Shown piece after piece: positions 18,699-26,774 of a DNA stretch of 64,000 nt. Under the pieces are notes generated by a model that had not been told where the DNA came from, did not search any database, and saw only the letters and a program-made list of their open reading frames with translations. The DNA lies in NCBI RefSeq assembly GCF_001955715.1, contig NZ_CP019239.1, forward strand, positions 1,054,001 to 1,118,000. Direction: 5' to 3'. Each line of letters begins with the position of its first letter. Position 1 is the stretch's first letter. Made by a program: the position numbers and the translations under genes. Origin of the DNA: Rhodoferax saidenbachensis (GTDB taxonomy: Bacteria > Pseudomonadota > Gammaproteobacteria > Burkholderiales > Burkholderiaceae_C).

Positions 18699-18717
18699 AA
18701 TGAGAGGAATTCTCATT
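18699..18717. promoter_or_regulatory. Fur box upstream of fbpA
   Basis: AATGAGAGGAATTCTCATT is a 19-base palindrome (7-5-7 perfect), close to the Fur consensus form AATGAGAATNATTCTCATT. Confidence 0.78.
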
Positions 18718-18787
18718 ATAGGAATGCACCACCCACGGCAAAAACAGGCGACCCCAGAAAGCGTGGGGCCTTGGTGCGGGCAGGCTT

Positions 18788-19690
18788 TCAGGCGATGAAG
18801 CGCTCGATCAGCGCGGCCAGCACCTCGGGCTGGTCGTGGTGCATCATGTGGCCCGCATCCTCAATGCGCGCGACTTCCACATGGGGCACAACCTTCAGCC
18901 GCTCGTGGTATTCGGCCAGCGTGAACTTGCCGCGCCACCACATGTCCAGGCTGTTGTCACTGGCCTCCACGGCCAGCACCGGCATGCTCAGGCGTTTGTA
19001 GAGTTCCAGCACCTCTTCCACGCGGTACAGGCTGGCGTTGGTCAGCTTGTGTGCCGGGTCGCCCTGGATGGTCCAGGTGCCGTCCTGGTTCTCCGCCGCC
19101 CAGTGGCGGGCCAGCCATTCGGCCTTGTCCTGGCTGAGGCGCGGGTTGGTCTTCATGAGGCGGCGGGCCACGCCCGACACCATGTCGTAGGGGCGCAGGT
19201 CCATCTCACCCCCGTGTAGCTTTTTCAGCTCGTCCATCCACTTGCCCAGGCGCGCGGGCGCCATGTCGGGGGTGGTGGCGGGCATGCCAAAACCTTCCAG
19301 ATTGACCAGACGGCGGATGCGCTCAGGGCGCACACCGCCGTACCACATCACCACATTGCCACCCATGCTGTGGCCGACCAGATTGACCTGCTGGCCGGGG
19401 ACATAGTGGTCCAGCAAAAAGTCCAGGTCCGCCAGGTAGTCGGGGAACCAGAAGTTGTCCACGCCCCCGGCGGCAGTCTTGCCATAACCGCGCCAGTCCG
19501 GCGCGATGACATAGTGGTCGTGGCCCAGCGCGTCCACCACAAACTGGTAGCTCGCCGCCACGTCCATCCAGCCGTGTACGAGGACCAGGGGCGTTGTGTC
19601 GGGGGAGGGCTCGCCCCACACCTGCACGTGGTACTGCAGGTTGCGGATAGGGACAAACTCGCTGCGGGAAATGCGTTTGACTTGGTACAT
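18788..19690 (-). CDS. Alpha/beta-fold hydrolase
   Basis: Alpha/beta hydrolase of the epoxide hydrolase/haloalkane dehalogenase-like group. The oxyanion region PLVLVHGWMDV, the nucleophile elbow VGHSMGGNV (Ser), and a late AGHMMHHDQPE with the catalytic His are present; the acid is probably in AVEASDNSLDMW. Substrate is unknown. I start at the ATG giving MYQVKRISRSEF; upstream ATGs at about 19699-19702 are possible but have no better ribosome site. It is divergent from the CoA-ligase gene, whose start lies only 25 bases away. Confidence 0.85.
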   Translation of the reverse strand: MYQVKRISRSEFVPIRNLQYHVQVWGEPSPDTTPLVLVHGWMDVAASYQFVVDALGHDHYVIAPDWRGYGKTAAGGVDNFWFPDYLADLDFLLDHYVPGQQVNLVGHSMGGNVVMWYGGVRPERIRRLVNLEGFGMPATTPDMAPARLGKWMDELKKLHGGEMDLRPYDMVSGVARRLMKTNPRLSQDKAEWLARHWAAENQDGTWTIQGDPAHKLTNASLYRVEEVLELYKRLSMPVLAVEASDNSLDMWWRGKFTLAEYHERLKVVPHVEVARIEDAGHMMHHDQPEVLAALIERFIA

Positions 19691-19715
19691 TTGACCCATC
19701 ATAAGGAGGCACACC

Positions 19716-21596
19716 GTGCACATCCGTCAAAGCAGAGACACCCCCCGCCCGCCCCAGGCCTACGCCCCAGACGCCTATGCCCGCCTGCACGCCAGCTTTG
19801 GCTGGGCTGTACCCAAGCAGTTCAACATGGCCCAAGCCTGCTGCGCACGCTGGGCGGCACTGCCGGATGCTACTAAAAGAGTAGCTGTTCGCGCATATTC
19901 CACAGGGGCTACAGGCCAATTTCATATTCAATCCCACACGTTTGCAGAGCTGCAGGCGCAGGCCAACCGCCTCTCCAATGTGCTCACCGGGCTGGGCGTG
20001 CAGCGCGGTGACCGGGTCGCCATCGTGATGCCGCAGCGGTTTGAGACAGCGGTGGCCTACATGGCGGTGTTGCAGATGGGTGCTGTGGCCATGCCGCTGT
20101 CCATGCTGTTCGGCCCCGATGCGCTGGAGTACCGGCTGCAAAACAGCGAGGCCGTGGTCGCCATTGGCGACGCGGCCGCGCTGGACAGCTTGCAAACTGC
20201 GCGCGCCACCTGCCCGCTGCTGATCAGTGTCATCGGCGTGGGTGACTCCAAGGCCACACAAGGCCGGGCCGATGTGAACTACGCCGCCGCACTGACCAAG
20301 GCGCCCGCCACCTTCAAGCCCGTCGCCACGCAGGCCGATGAAGCCGCTGTGCTGATCTACACCAGCGGCACCACGGGCAACCCCAAGGGCGCGCTGATTC
20401 CGCACCAGGCGTTGATTGGCAACCTCAGCGGTTTTGTCTGTAGCCAGAACTGGTTTGGCTTTGAGCCGTTCGCCGGAGGGAGCACTCCCTCCCCCGCGCG
20501 GGGGAGGGCTGGGGTGGGGGCGAGCCGTCTTGGGGCAACGCCCAGTCTGCCGGAACCAAAGACGCAAAGCGTCTTTTGGTCACCGGCAGACTGGGCGTGG
20601 ACCGGAGGGCTCATGGATGCCTTGCTCCCCTCGCTGTACTTCGGCCGCCCCATCGTGGCCTACAACGGCCGCTTCAGCCCGCAGACCGCGCTGGAGCTGA
20701 TGCGCGACTGCGGCGTGACGCACACCTTTTTGTTCCCCACGGCGCTCAAGGCCATGATGAAGGCCAACCCGGGTGTGAAGGGCAAGACCGTGCGCCAGCA
20801 GTTCAAGCTGAAGCTGCAAGCCATCATGAGCGCGGGGGAGGCGGTGGGCGACGCGGTGTTTGGCTACTGCGAGCAGCAGCTCGGCGTGCGGCCCAACGAA
20901 ATGTTTGGCCAGACCGAGATGAACTACATCGTCGGCAACTGCAATGCGCTGTGGCCGTCCAAACCCGGCAGCATGGGCATGGGTTACCCTGGCCACCGCG
21001 TGGCGGTGATTGACGACAACGGCAACGAATGCCCCGTAGGTGTGCCTGGCGACGTGGCGCTGAACCGCTTTGACGTGCACGGCCAGCCCGACCCCATCTT
21101 CTTCCTCGGCTACTGGAAAAACGAGGCCTCCACGCGCGGCAAATTCACCGGTGACTGGTGCCGCACGGGTGACTTGGCGGTGCGTGATGCCGACGGTTAC
21201 CTCTGGTACCAGGGCCGCAGCGACGATGTGTTCAAGGCCGCGGGTTACCGCATCGGCCCCGGTGAGATCGAGAACTGCCTGGTCAAACACCCGGCCGTCA
21301 TCAACGCCGCCGTGGTGCCCAAGCCCGACCCTGAGCGCGGCGCGCTGGTCAAGGCGTACGTCGTCATTGCTCCTGATTTCATAGCTGCTTGCGCAGGTGA
21401 TACGGGGGCTACAGCCCGATTTCATGCCCAACTCACGGTGGAGTTGCAAGTCCACGTGAAAGGCCTGCTGGCCCCCTACGAGTACCCCAAGGAAATCGAA
21501 TTTGTCGACGCCCTGCCCATGACCACCACCGGCAAGGTGCAGCGCCGTGTGCTGCGCCTGCAGGAGGAGGCGCGTTATGCGGCTGCCCGCGCTTAG
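19716..21596 (+). CDS. AMP-forming acyl-CoA synthetase (acetate/medium-chain type) with repeat insertions
   Basis: Activates a carboxylic acid to its CoA thioester via an acyl-AMP. P-loop YTSGTTGNPKGA, acyl pocket FWSPADWAWTGGLMD, MFGQTEMNYIVGN, the hinge GYLWYQGRSDDVFKAAGYRI and the C-terminal Lys motif TTTGKVQRR are all intact. A strong AAGGAGG precedes the GTG start. Length is 626 residues against about 540-560 for relatives; three in-frame insertions account for much of it: residues 52-70 and 552-570 (both from the 55-bp element) and about 253-284 (a GC-rich repeat plus fold-back copy of native sequence). The catalytic motifs are untouched, so it may still be active. The substrate is not determinable from sequence. 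Confidence 0.88.
   Translation: MHIRQSRDTPRPPQAYAPDAYARLHASFGWAVPKQFNMAQACCARWAALPDATKRVAVRAYSTGATGQFHIQSHTFAELQAQANRLSNVLTGLGVQRGDRVAIVMPQRFETAVAYMAVLQMGAVAMPLSMLFGPDALEYRLQNSEAVVAIGDAAALDSLQTARATCPLLISVIGVGDSKATQGRADVNYAAALTKAPATFKPVATQADEAAVLIYTSGTTGNPKGALIPHQALIGNLSGFVCSQNWFGFEPFAGGSTPSPARGRAGVGASRLGATPSLPEPKTQSVFWSPADWAWTGGLMDALLPSLYFGRPIVAYNGRFSPQTALELMRDCGVTHTFLFPTALKAMMKANPGVKGKTVRQQFKLKLQAIMSAGEAVGDAVFGYCEQQLGVRPNEMFGQTEMNYIVGNCNALWPSKPGSMGMGYPGHRVAVIDDNGNECPVGVPGDVALNRFDVHGQPDPIFFLGYWKNEASTRGKFTGDWCRTGDLAVRDADGYLWYQGRSDDVFKAAGYRIGPGEIENCLVKHPAVINAAVVPKPDPERGALVKAYVVIAPDFIAACAGDTGATARFHAQLTVELQVHVKGLLAPYEYPKEIEFVDALPMTTTGKVQRRVLRLQEEARYAAARA
19869..19923 (+). repeat. Dispersed 55-bp element, first copy in the CoA-ligase gene
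   Basis: GCTACTAAAAGAGTAGCTGT, then TCGCGCATATTCCACAGGGG, then CTACAGGCCAATTT. In frame it encodes about residues 52-70 (RVAVRAYSTGATGQFHI). Confidence 0.85.
20473..20597 (+). repeat. GC-rich repeat plus fold-back inverted duplication in the CoA-ligase gene
   Basis: The first part (20480-20520) is a GC-rich hairpin unit CCCTCCCCCGCGCGGGGGAG. The second part is an inverted repeat: CGCCCAGTCTGCCGG (20539-20553) against CCGGCAGACTGGGCG (20583-20597), with inner arms CCAAAGACGC and GCGTCTTTTGG around AAA. The right arm encodes the conserved FWSPADWAW, so the left arm is an inverted copy of native sequence. Confidence 0.8.
21369..21423 (+). repeat. Dispersed 55-bp element, second copy in the CoA-ligase gene
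   Basis: GCTCCTGATTTCATAGCTGC, then TTGCGCAGGTGATACGGGGG, then CTACAGCCCGATTT. In frame it encodes about residues 552-570 (APDFIAACAGDTGATARF). Confidence 0.88.
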
Positions 21597-22410
21597 TGTC
21601 CCGTTTCGACCAACGCTGCTGCGGCGCATTGCCTGGCTGAGATGGAGCAAGTGGCTGGCGGTGCCCTTGTTCACCCTCTTGCAGTACGCGCTCAGTCCCT
21701 GGCGCAGCCTGTTTTTCCTGGCGCTGGTGCTGAGCGCTGGCTTGTCCGTGTTTCTGTTTCTGGCTTTGCGGGCCTGGGAACTGAGCCTGCGCCGCCAGTT
21801 TGTGCGCGAGGCGCCGCTGCCGCGTTTTCTGGGTGCCAAGCTGATCGCGCAGTACCCGCAGCTCAGCGCGCGCGACACCGAGCTGGTGCTGCACGGCCTG
21901 CGCCAATTCTTCATCGCCTACCTGCGCAGCAAGCGCCAGTTTGTGGCCATGCCCTCCAAGGTGGTGGACGCGGCTTGGCACGAGTTCATCCTGCACACGC
22001 GCGGCTACGAACAGTGGTGCCACGCCGCGTTTGGCAGCCTGCTGCACCACAGCCCGGCCGAGGTGCTGGGCCGCGACGCCAAACGCAACAGCGGCCTGCG
22101 CCGCGCCTGGTTTTGGGCCTGTAAAGAGGAAAGCATTGACCCACGCGCGCCGACGCGGCTGCCGCTGCTGTTTGCACTGGACAAGAAGTTCGCCATTGCC
22201 GGCGGCTTCACCTACGTGCCCAACTGCCGCGACATCGACAACAAGGCCGGTTCTGACGCTTACTGCGGCACCAGCTTTAGCGACGGCGGCGGTGGATGTG
22301 GGGGAGGGGGCGATGGATCGTCCGACGGCTTCAGCTTCAGCTCCGACAGCAGTTCGGACAGCGGCTGTGGCGGCGACAGCGGTTGCGGGGGAGGCTGTGG
22401 TGGCGACTAG
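21577..22410 (+). CDS. Glycine-rich-domain (GRDP-like) protein with membrane segment
   Basis: 277 residues. The N-terminus carries a hydrophobic segment (SLFFLALVLSAGLSVFLFLA), so it is probably membrane anchored. The middle resembles the GRDP-like domain: VVDAAWHEFILHTRGYEQWC with conserved Trp-His. The C-terminal 45 residues are almost only Gly, Ser, Asp and Cys (DGGGGCGGGGDGSSDG and SGCGGDSGCGGGCGGD). The start at 21577 (MRLPALSVPF) is chosen because GGAGGAGG lies just upstream. It overlaps the CoA-ligase gene by 20 bases. Function is unknown; the Cys/Gly tail might bind metal (inference). Confidence 0.75.
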   Translation: MRLPALSVPFRPTLLRRIAWLRWSKWLAVPLFTLLQYALSPWRSLFFLALVLSAGLSVFLFLALRAWELSLRRQFVREAPLPRFLGAKLIAQYPQLSARDTELVLHGLRQFFIAYLRSKRQFVAMPSKVVDAAWHEFILHTRGYEQWCHAAFGSLLHHSPAEVLGRDAKRNSGLRRAWFWACKEESIDPRAPTRLPLLFALDKKFAIAGGFTYVPNCRDIDNKAGSDAYCGTSFSDGGGGCGGGGDGSSDGFSFSSDSSSDSGCGGDSGCGGGCGGD

Positions 22411-22478
22411 GTCTTTCACTCCGCGCTACCATCGTTCAATTCGCCTTTTCTTCACCCTGTCTTTTGAGTAGCTCCTGC

Positions 22479-23546
22479 ATGAAAACTGTACAACTCGGTC
22501 AAAGCGACCTCCACGTCACCCCCATCTGCCTGGGCACCATGACTTTTGGTGAGCAGGTCGATGAGCCCACGGCCCACACCATCCTGAGTCGCTCCCTGGA
22601 GCGCGGTGTCAACTTCATCGACACGGCCGAGATGTACTCCGTGCCCCCGCGGGCCGAGACCTTTAACCTCACCGAAAAAATCATCGGCAACTGGCTGGCC
22701 AAGACGCCTGGCGCACGCGAGAAGCTGTTGATCGCCACCAAGGTGGCTGGCCCTTCGCGCGGCATGCCCTGGGTGCGCGGCGGCAGCGCCAACCTGACGG
22801 CGGCCGACATCGTGGCCGCCTGCGAAGGCAGCCTGCAGCGCATGAAGACCGACGTGATTGACCTGTACCAGATCCACTGGCCGGTGCGCAATGTGCCGAT
22901 GTTTGGCGGTGTGTACTATGACCCGACGCAGGAACGCCCGAACAACAGCAGCATTGAAGAGCAACTGCGCGCCATGGACACGCTGGTCAAGGCCGGCAAG
23001 GTGCGCGCCATTGGCCTGTCCAACGAGACGCCATACGGCGTGCACGAGTTTGTGCGCTTGGCCGAACAATTGGGCCTGCCACGCATCGCCACCATACAGA
23101 ACAACTACAGCCTGTTGGCCCGCGGTTTTGAGAACGGGCTGGACGAAACCTGCCACCGCCTGGGCGTGTCGCTGCTGCCGTATTCGCCACTGGCCTTTGG
23201 CCTGCTGACCGGCAAATACGACGCTGAAGGCCTGACCGGCGCCAATGTGTCGCCCGACGTGCGCCTGCGCAAGTTCGAGTCCACCCGCAAGCAGCGCTGG
23301 GGCCGCCCCGAAGCGCTGGTGGCCGCGCGCCGCTATAACGCGCTGGCCCAGGAAAACGGCATGACGCCGAGCCAATTGGCCCTGGCCTTTTGTTACACCA
23401 AATGGCAGGTCGCCAGCACCATCATCGGCGTGCGCACACTGGAGCAACTGGACCAGAACATCGACGCCTGGGGCACCACGCTGTCGCCCGAATTGCTGGC
23501 CCAGATCGACGCCATCCGCTGGGAAATTCGCGACCCGGCAGTCTGA
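22479..23546 (+). CDS. tas: Aldo/keto reductase, Tas-like
   Basis: NADPH-dependent oxidoreductase of the aldo/keto reductase superfamily, 355 residues. The catalytic tetrad positions are visible: Asp and Tyr in FIDTAEMYSV, Lys in LIATKVAG and His in YQIHWPVRN. The cofactor region is IGLSNETPYGVHEF and TIIGVRTLEQLDQNIDAW. The opening MKTVQLGQSDLHVTPICLGT and overall length match E. coli Tas. Physiological substrate unknown. The start ATG at 22479 is the first methionine of the conserved region; the open frame upstream overlaps the Gly-rich gene and is not protein-like. Confidence 0.9.
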   Translation: MKTVQLGQSDLHVTPICLGTMTFGEQVDEPTAHTILSRSLERGVNFIDTAEMYSVPPRAETFNLTEKIIGNWLAKTPGAREKLLIATKVAGPSRGMPWVRGGSANLTAADIVAACEGSLQRMKTDVIDLYQIHWPVRNVPMFGGVYYDPTQERPNNSSIEEQLRAMDTLVKAGKVRAIGLSNETPYGVHEFVRLAEQLGLPRIATIQNNYSLLARGFENGLDETCHRLGVSLLPYSPLAFGLLTGKYDAEGLTGANVSPDVRLRKFESTRKQRWGRPEALVAARRYNALAQENGMTPSQLALAFCYTKWQVASTIIGVRTLEQLDQNIDAWGTTLSPELLAQIDAIRWEIRDPAV

Positions 23547-23649
23547 ACCAAAGGGTCCAGGCTGCGGACTCCGGTGTACTAGCGCGTATTGATGGCGTAG
23601 CGCGTTTGTCCGGCAGCCTGAGGCGTCTTCGCGTGGAAAATAAGCCTCT

Positions 23650-24138
23650 ATGGCCAAAAAAGACCACGTGAGTGAAACCCCCGCCACCCAGATGCTCAAG
23701 GCACACAAGGTGGCGTTTACCGAGCACCCCTACGAATACCTGGAGCACGGCGGCGCGCAGCACAGTGCCGAGGTGCTGGGCTACGACCCGTTCACGGTGG
23801 TCAAGACACTGATCATGCAAGACCAGGACGCCAAGCCGCTGGTGGTGCTGATGCATGGCAACCGCAAGGTGTCGACCAAAAACCTGGCACGCCAGATCGG
23901 CGCCAAGTCGGTCGAGCCGTGCGCGCCCGAAGTCGCTAACCGGCACAGCGGCTATTTGGTGGGTGGCACCTCGCCGTTTGGCACCCGCAAGACCATGCCG
24001 GTGTTCATCGAGGAAACCATATTGGCCCTGCCCGGGATACTGATCAACGGTGGGCGGCGTGGTTACCTGGTGGGTATTAACCCTGCCGTGTGTCTCCAGT
24101 TGTTGGGCGCAAAAGCGGTACAGTGCGCGCTGGACTAG
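23650..24138 (+). CDS. ybaK: Cys-tRNA(Pro)/Cys-tRNA(Cys) deacylase
   Basis: YbaK/EbsC protein that hydrolyses Cys mischarged on tRNA-Pro, a trans-editing factor in the cytoplasm. The single YbaK domain is complete at 162 residues: FTEHPYEYLEHGGAQHSAEV at the N-terminus, KTLIMQDQDAKPLVVLMHGN with the Lys of the active site, and GYLVGGTSPFGTRKTMPVF. No ProRS fusion is present. A GC-rich dispersed repeat separates it from plsY. Confidence 0.92.
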   Translation: MAKKDHVSETPATQMLKAHKVAFTEHPYEYLEHGGAQHSAEVLGYDPFTVVKTLIMQDQDAKPLVVLMHGNRKVSTKNLARQIGAKSVEPCAPEVANRHSGYLVGGTSPFGTRKTMPVFIEETILALPGILINGGRRGYLVGINPAVCLQLLGAKAVQCALD

Positions 24139-24143
24139 CCTAG

Positions 24144-24219
24144 CCCCCACGCTCCACCGTTGCACGGGTCGCTGCCCCCCAAGGGGGAGCAAGCCCAGCT
24201 TGGGGCGGCCCGGCGCTGG
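24144..24219. repeat. 75-bp GC-rich dispersed repeat between ybaK and plsY
   Basis: Starts CCCCCACGCTCCACCGTTGC, continues GGGTCGCTGCCCCCCAAGGG and ends CTTGGGGCGGCCCGGCGCTGG; same family as 12208-12282. Confidence 0.82.
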
Positions 24220-24257
24220 CTTTGAACGATTGAGATTGAGATTGAAGGAGACAGGTT

Positions 24258-24893
24258 TTGGATTCTCTCGCTGTGTTGTACCCCGTGCTGGCTACTGTGG
24301 CCGCCTACCTGGTGGGTTCGCTGTCGTTTGCGGTGATCGTGAGCCGCGTGATGGGCCTGAACGACCCGCGCACCTACGGCAGCAAAAACCCGGGCGCCAC
24401 CAATGTGCTGCGCTCGGGCTCCAAGGCCGCGGCCGTTGCCACTTTGCTGCTCGATGCGATCAAGGGCTGGTTACCGGTGGTGCTGGTCAAGTGGTACGGG
24501 CAGCCGTATGGGCTGGATGACGGCACGGTAGCGCTGGTGGGCCTGGCGGCTTTTCTGGGTCACCTGTTTCCGGTGTTCTTCCGCTTTGTCGGCGGCAAGG
24601 GCGTGGCCACTGCGCTGGGCGTGCTGGTGGGCATCAGCGGTGTGCTGGGGCTGGCGACCGGTGCCACCTGGCTGATCATTGCCTTCTTCTTTCGTTATTC
24701 CTCGCTCGCGTCGCTGGTGGCAGCGGTGTTTGCGCCGGTGTATTACGTGTTTGGTGGCGGCGTGGCCTGGTACCTGGACGCCAGCATCCTGATGGCCACC
24801 ATCACCATGTCGGCACTGCTGGTTTGGCGCCATGCGGAGAACATCACCCGGCTGATTCAGGGCAAGGAATCGAAGCTGGGGAAAAAGAAGTAG
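24258..24893 (+). CDS. plsY: Glycerol-3-phosphate acyltransferase PlsY
   Basis: Inner-membrane enzyme transferring acyl from acyl-phosphate to glycerol-3-phosphate, the first acylation of phospholipid synthesis. It is polytopic, 211 residues, with the three PlsY motifs: [12 protein letters not shown] (motif 1), [20 protein letters not shown] (motif 2) and [15 protein letters not shown] (motif 3). It begins with TTG; GAAGGAG seven bases upstream is a good Shine-Dalgarno and no ATG alternative keeps the first helix. Confidence 0.94.
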   Translation: MDSLAVLYPVLATVAAYLVGSLSFAVIVSRVMGLNDPRTYGSKNPGATNVLRSGSKAAAVATLLLDAIKGWLPVVLVKWYGQPYGLDDGTVALVGLAAFLGHLFPVFFRFVGGKGVATALGVLVGISGVLGLATGATWLIIAFFFRYSSLASLVAAVFAPVYYVFGGGVAWYLDASILMATITMSALLVWRHAENITRLIQGKESKLGKKK

Positions 24894-24911
24894 CGGGCAC
24901 GCATTTCTTCC

Positions 24912-25125
24912 GCCGGATCGGGTGGTTTGGGCGTTCTGCTCCGTGTCCCCCGGCCTTCGGCCTCCGCCTTTACCTGCGCAGAACGCCCAACCCACTCGAT
25001 TCGGTTATGGCGTTGGCCAGCCTGTTTGCAAACCCGCCCTCAAGCAGAAGGGTTGGGGTGAGTGTCGCAGCGAGGTAAAGAAGGAGCCCGCAGGGCGGGT
25101 GACACGAGCGGAGGCGCTCACCTCA
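24912..25125. repeat. Composite inverted repeat (BIME-like), copy 2
   Basis: The 264-base gap behind plsY holds the same two units as 1394-1590 but in opposite overall orientation. Unit B (24912-25000) begins CCGGATCGGGTGG and has GGGCGTTCTGCTCCGTGTCC opposite CTTTACCTGCGCAGAACGCC. Unit A (25051-25125) runs GGTTGGGGTGAGTGTCGCAG to GCGGAGGCGCTCACC. No gene is seen here. Confidence 0.75.
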
Positions 25126-25157
25126 GCCCTTATGCGGGCCAACACACAATCTTCAAC

Positions 25158-26117
25158 TCAAGGCTGCGTAGCCGCGTAAGCACCCAGTTGCAACACGTGG
25201 AAGTGGTTGAGCCTGGCCCGCACGGATGAAGAGGCCAGCGCTGCCCGGATACGTGGGTAACTTTGTGCCGTGGCATGCAGCCGCGGCACCGGGAACATCT
25301 CTCCGTTGGACTTGCCGACGATGGCCACATACGGCTGGTTGTGCTTGCTGCTGCGCCGCACCACGATGGCCAGCTCGTCATTGTCCAGGCGCACATAGGT
25401 ACCGGGTGGGCACAGCCCCACGGAGCGCACCATGGCGTGGCCGATTTCATCGGATTTGACCGACACATTGGCCATCACCGCGCGGGCCGATTCGGTCGCG
25501 CTGCGGCCAGCCCGTGACATGCGCGGGCTGATCATGGCGGCGTAGCGGTCCACCACTTTGAGGATGCGCGTCAGGCGGGTCAAGGTCGGTGCGGTACGCC
25601 ACTCCACTTTCTCCACCGCATCGTCGTGGTGCGAGGTCACAATTTCCAGCCAGTTGTCATCCGCCACGCCCAGATTGGCCAGCATCATGGCGCCCTTGAC
25701 CGAGTGCACACGGATGGCGTCCTGCTGCTGGGGCGTGGGCTTTTCGACCTGGGTGGCCAGTTCGTCCTGCAGCGCCGTCATGGCAATGTTCATGGTCAGC
25801 GCGGCCTGCACCAGGCTGTCACGCTCTTTGGGGGCAATCAGCAGTTCGGTGGCGATCAGGTGGCACAGCACGGCACACACCAGCGAGTGCGAGGCGCTGT
25901 AGCCCACGGGCGAATTACCTGCCAGCTGGAACAGCAGGTACAGGCCCACATCGGGGTCGCGCTGCATCAGGCCCTGCATCCAGCGGTCGTACTGGCGCAC
26001 CCGGTGGGTGAATTCCTGGGTGCTGGCGGGGCTGCTGAGAATGATGCCCAAGCCGGATTCGAGGTCAGACCACTGGCTCAGCAGGTCTTCGTATTCGTTT
26101 TCGTTCTGGACGCTCAT
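25158..26117 (-). CDS. HD-domain protein, degenerate phosphodiesterase-like
   Basis: 319 residues, soluble. The middle resembles an HD/HD-GYP phosphohydrolase: SASHSLVCAVLCHLIATE, LTMNIAMTALQDELA, HSVKGAMMLANLGV, TSHHDDAVEK and RLTRILKVVDRYAAMISPR. The usual GYP motif is absent, and the second HD position reads NIA rather than HD, so catalytic activity against cyclic di-GMP is uncertain. The C-terminal 80 residues (VGLCPPGTYVRLDNDELAIV) match the tail often found after HD-GYP domains. It is the last of a three-gene minus-strand run with the retropepsin-like gene and yajQ. Confidence 0.75.
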   Translation of the reverse strand: MSVQNENEYEDLLSQWSDLESGLGIILSSPASTQEFTHRVRQYDRWMQGLMQRDPDVGLYLLFQLAGNSPVGYSASHSLVCAVLCHLIATELLIAPKERDSLVQAALTMNIAMTALQDELATQVEKPTPQQQDAIRVHSVKGAMMLANLGVADDNWLEIVTSHHDDAVEKVEWRTAPTLTRLTRILKVVDRYAAMISPRMSRAGRSATESARAVMANVSVKSDEIGHAMVRSVGLCPPGTYVRLDNDELAIVVRRSSKHNQPYVAIVGKSNGEMFPVPRLHATAQSYPRIRAALASSSVRARLNHFHVLQLGAYAATQP

Positions 26118-26126
26118 GGCCGGGGC

Positions 26127-26774
26127 TCAATAGCGCTTTTCCAGCACCATCTGGTCATTGGTGCGGGTCATCTGGAAACGGGAGAGAAAGCTGTTGCCCA
26201 GCAGCACGTAAGGCATGGCCCCGCTGGAGACCACGGCATCCACGTCGTAGACCACCACGTCGCCGACGCGCACCGACGCCAGCTTCATGCGCCAGCCGGG
26301 GATCACACCATTGGCCGTGCTCATTTGTATCCGCTGGCCACCCTGGTAGTTCAGGCCAATGCGCTCCGCGTCTGGCACGCTGAGGGACACTACACTGGCG
26401 CCGGTGTCCACCACCAGTTGCACACTGCGCCCGTTGATCTGGCCTTGGGTAAAAAAGTGCCCGCCGCTGCCCGCAGTGAGCACCACGGTGGTACCGCCCG
26501 TGCCACCCGTACCACCGCCACCCACGCTGGCCGGGGCGTCACCCACGCGCAGGGTGTGTTTTTTGCCCGCGATCTCTACAACCGCCTCCTCCCCCTGGGT
26601 GGAGACGATTTTCACGCCGCGCCAGGTCTCGCCCGGTGCCACGCTTTTGGGCGCGCTGCCGTCCACGATCACCAGCGCCTTGCCACCCATCATTCCCGAC
26701 AGCGCCACGGTCTGCGCCTGGCCTGTCTGCAGGAGAAAGAGCAGGGCGGTGAACGCCAGGGGACGGAGGAACAT
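26127..26774 (-). CDS. Retropepsin-like aspartic protease, exported
   Basis: Clan AA aspartic protease of the TIGR02281-type family, 215 residues. A signal peptide ([20 protein letters not shown]) is followed by a region with a Gly/Thr linker (GGGGTGGTGGT). The protease domain has VQLVVDTGASVVSLS, where DTGAS is the active site, and PYVLLGNSFLSRFQM near the end. One active-site motif implies it works as a dimer, probably in the periplasm. Its start overlaps the yajQ stop as TGATG. Confidence 0.85.
   Translation of the reverse strand: MFLRPLAFTALLFLLQTGQAQTVALSGMMGGKALVIVDGSAPKSVAPGETWRGVKIVSTQGEEAVVEIAGKKHTLRVGDAPASVGGGGTGGTGGTTVVLTAGSGGHFFTQGQINGRSVQLVVDTGASVVSLSVPDAERIGLNYQGGQRIQMSTANGVIPGWRMKLASVRVGDVVVYDVDAVVSSGAMPYVLLGNSFLSRFQMTRTNDQMVLEKRY

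Noticed and set aside
23559..23619. Hairpin AGGCTGCGGAC/GTCCGGCAGCCT between the aldo/keto reductase gene and ybaK as a terminator
   Set aside because: Long loop and no T run; may be a minor repeat, but not enough for a call.
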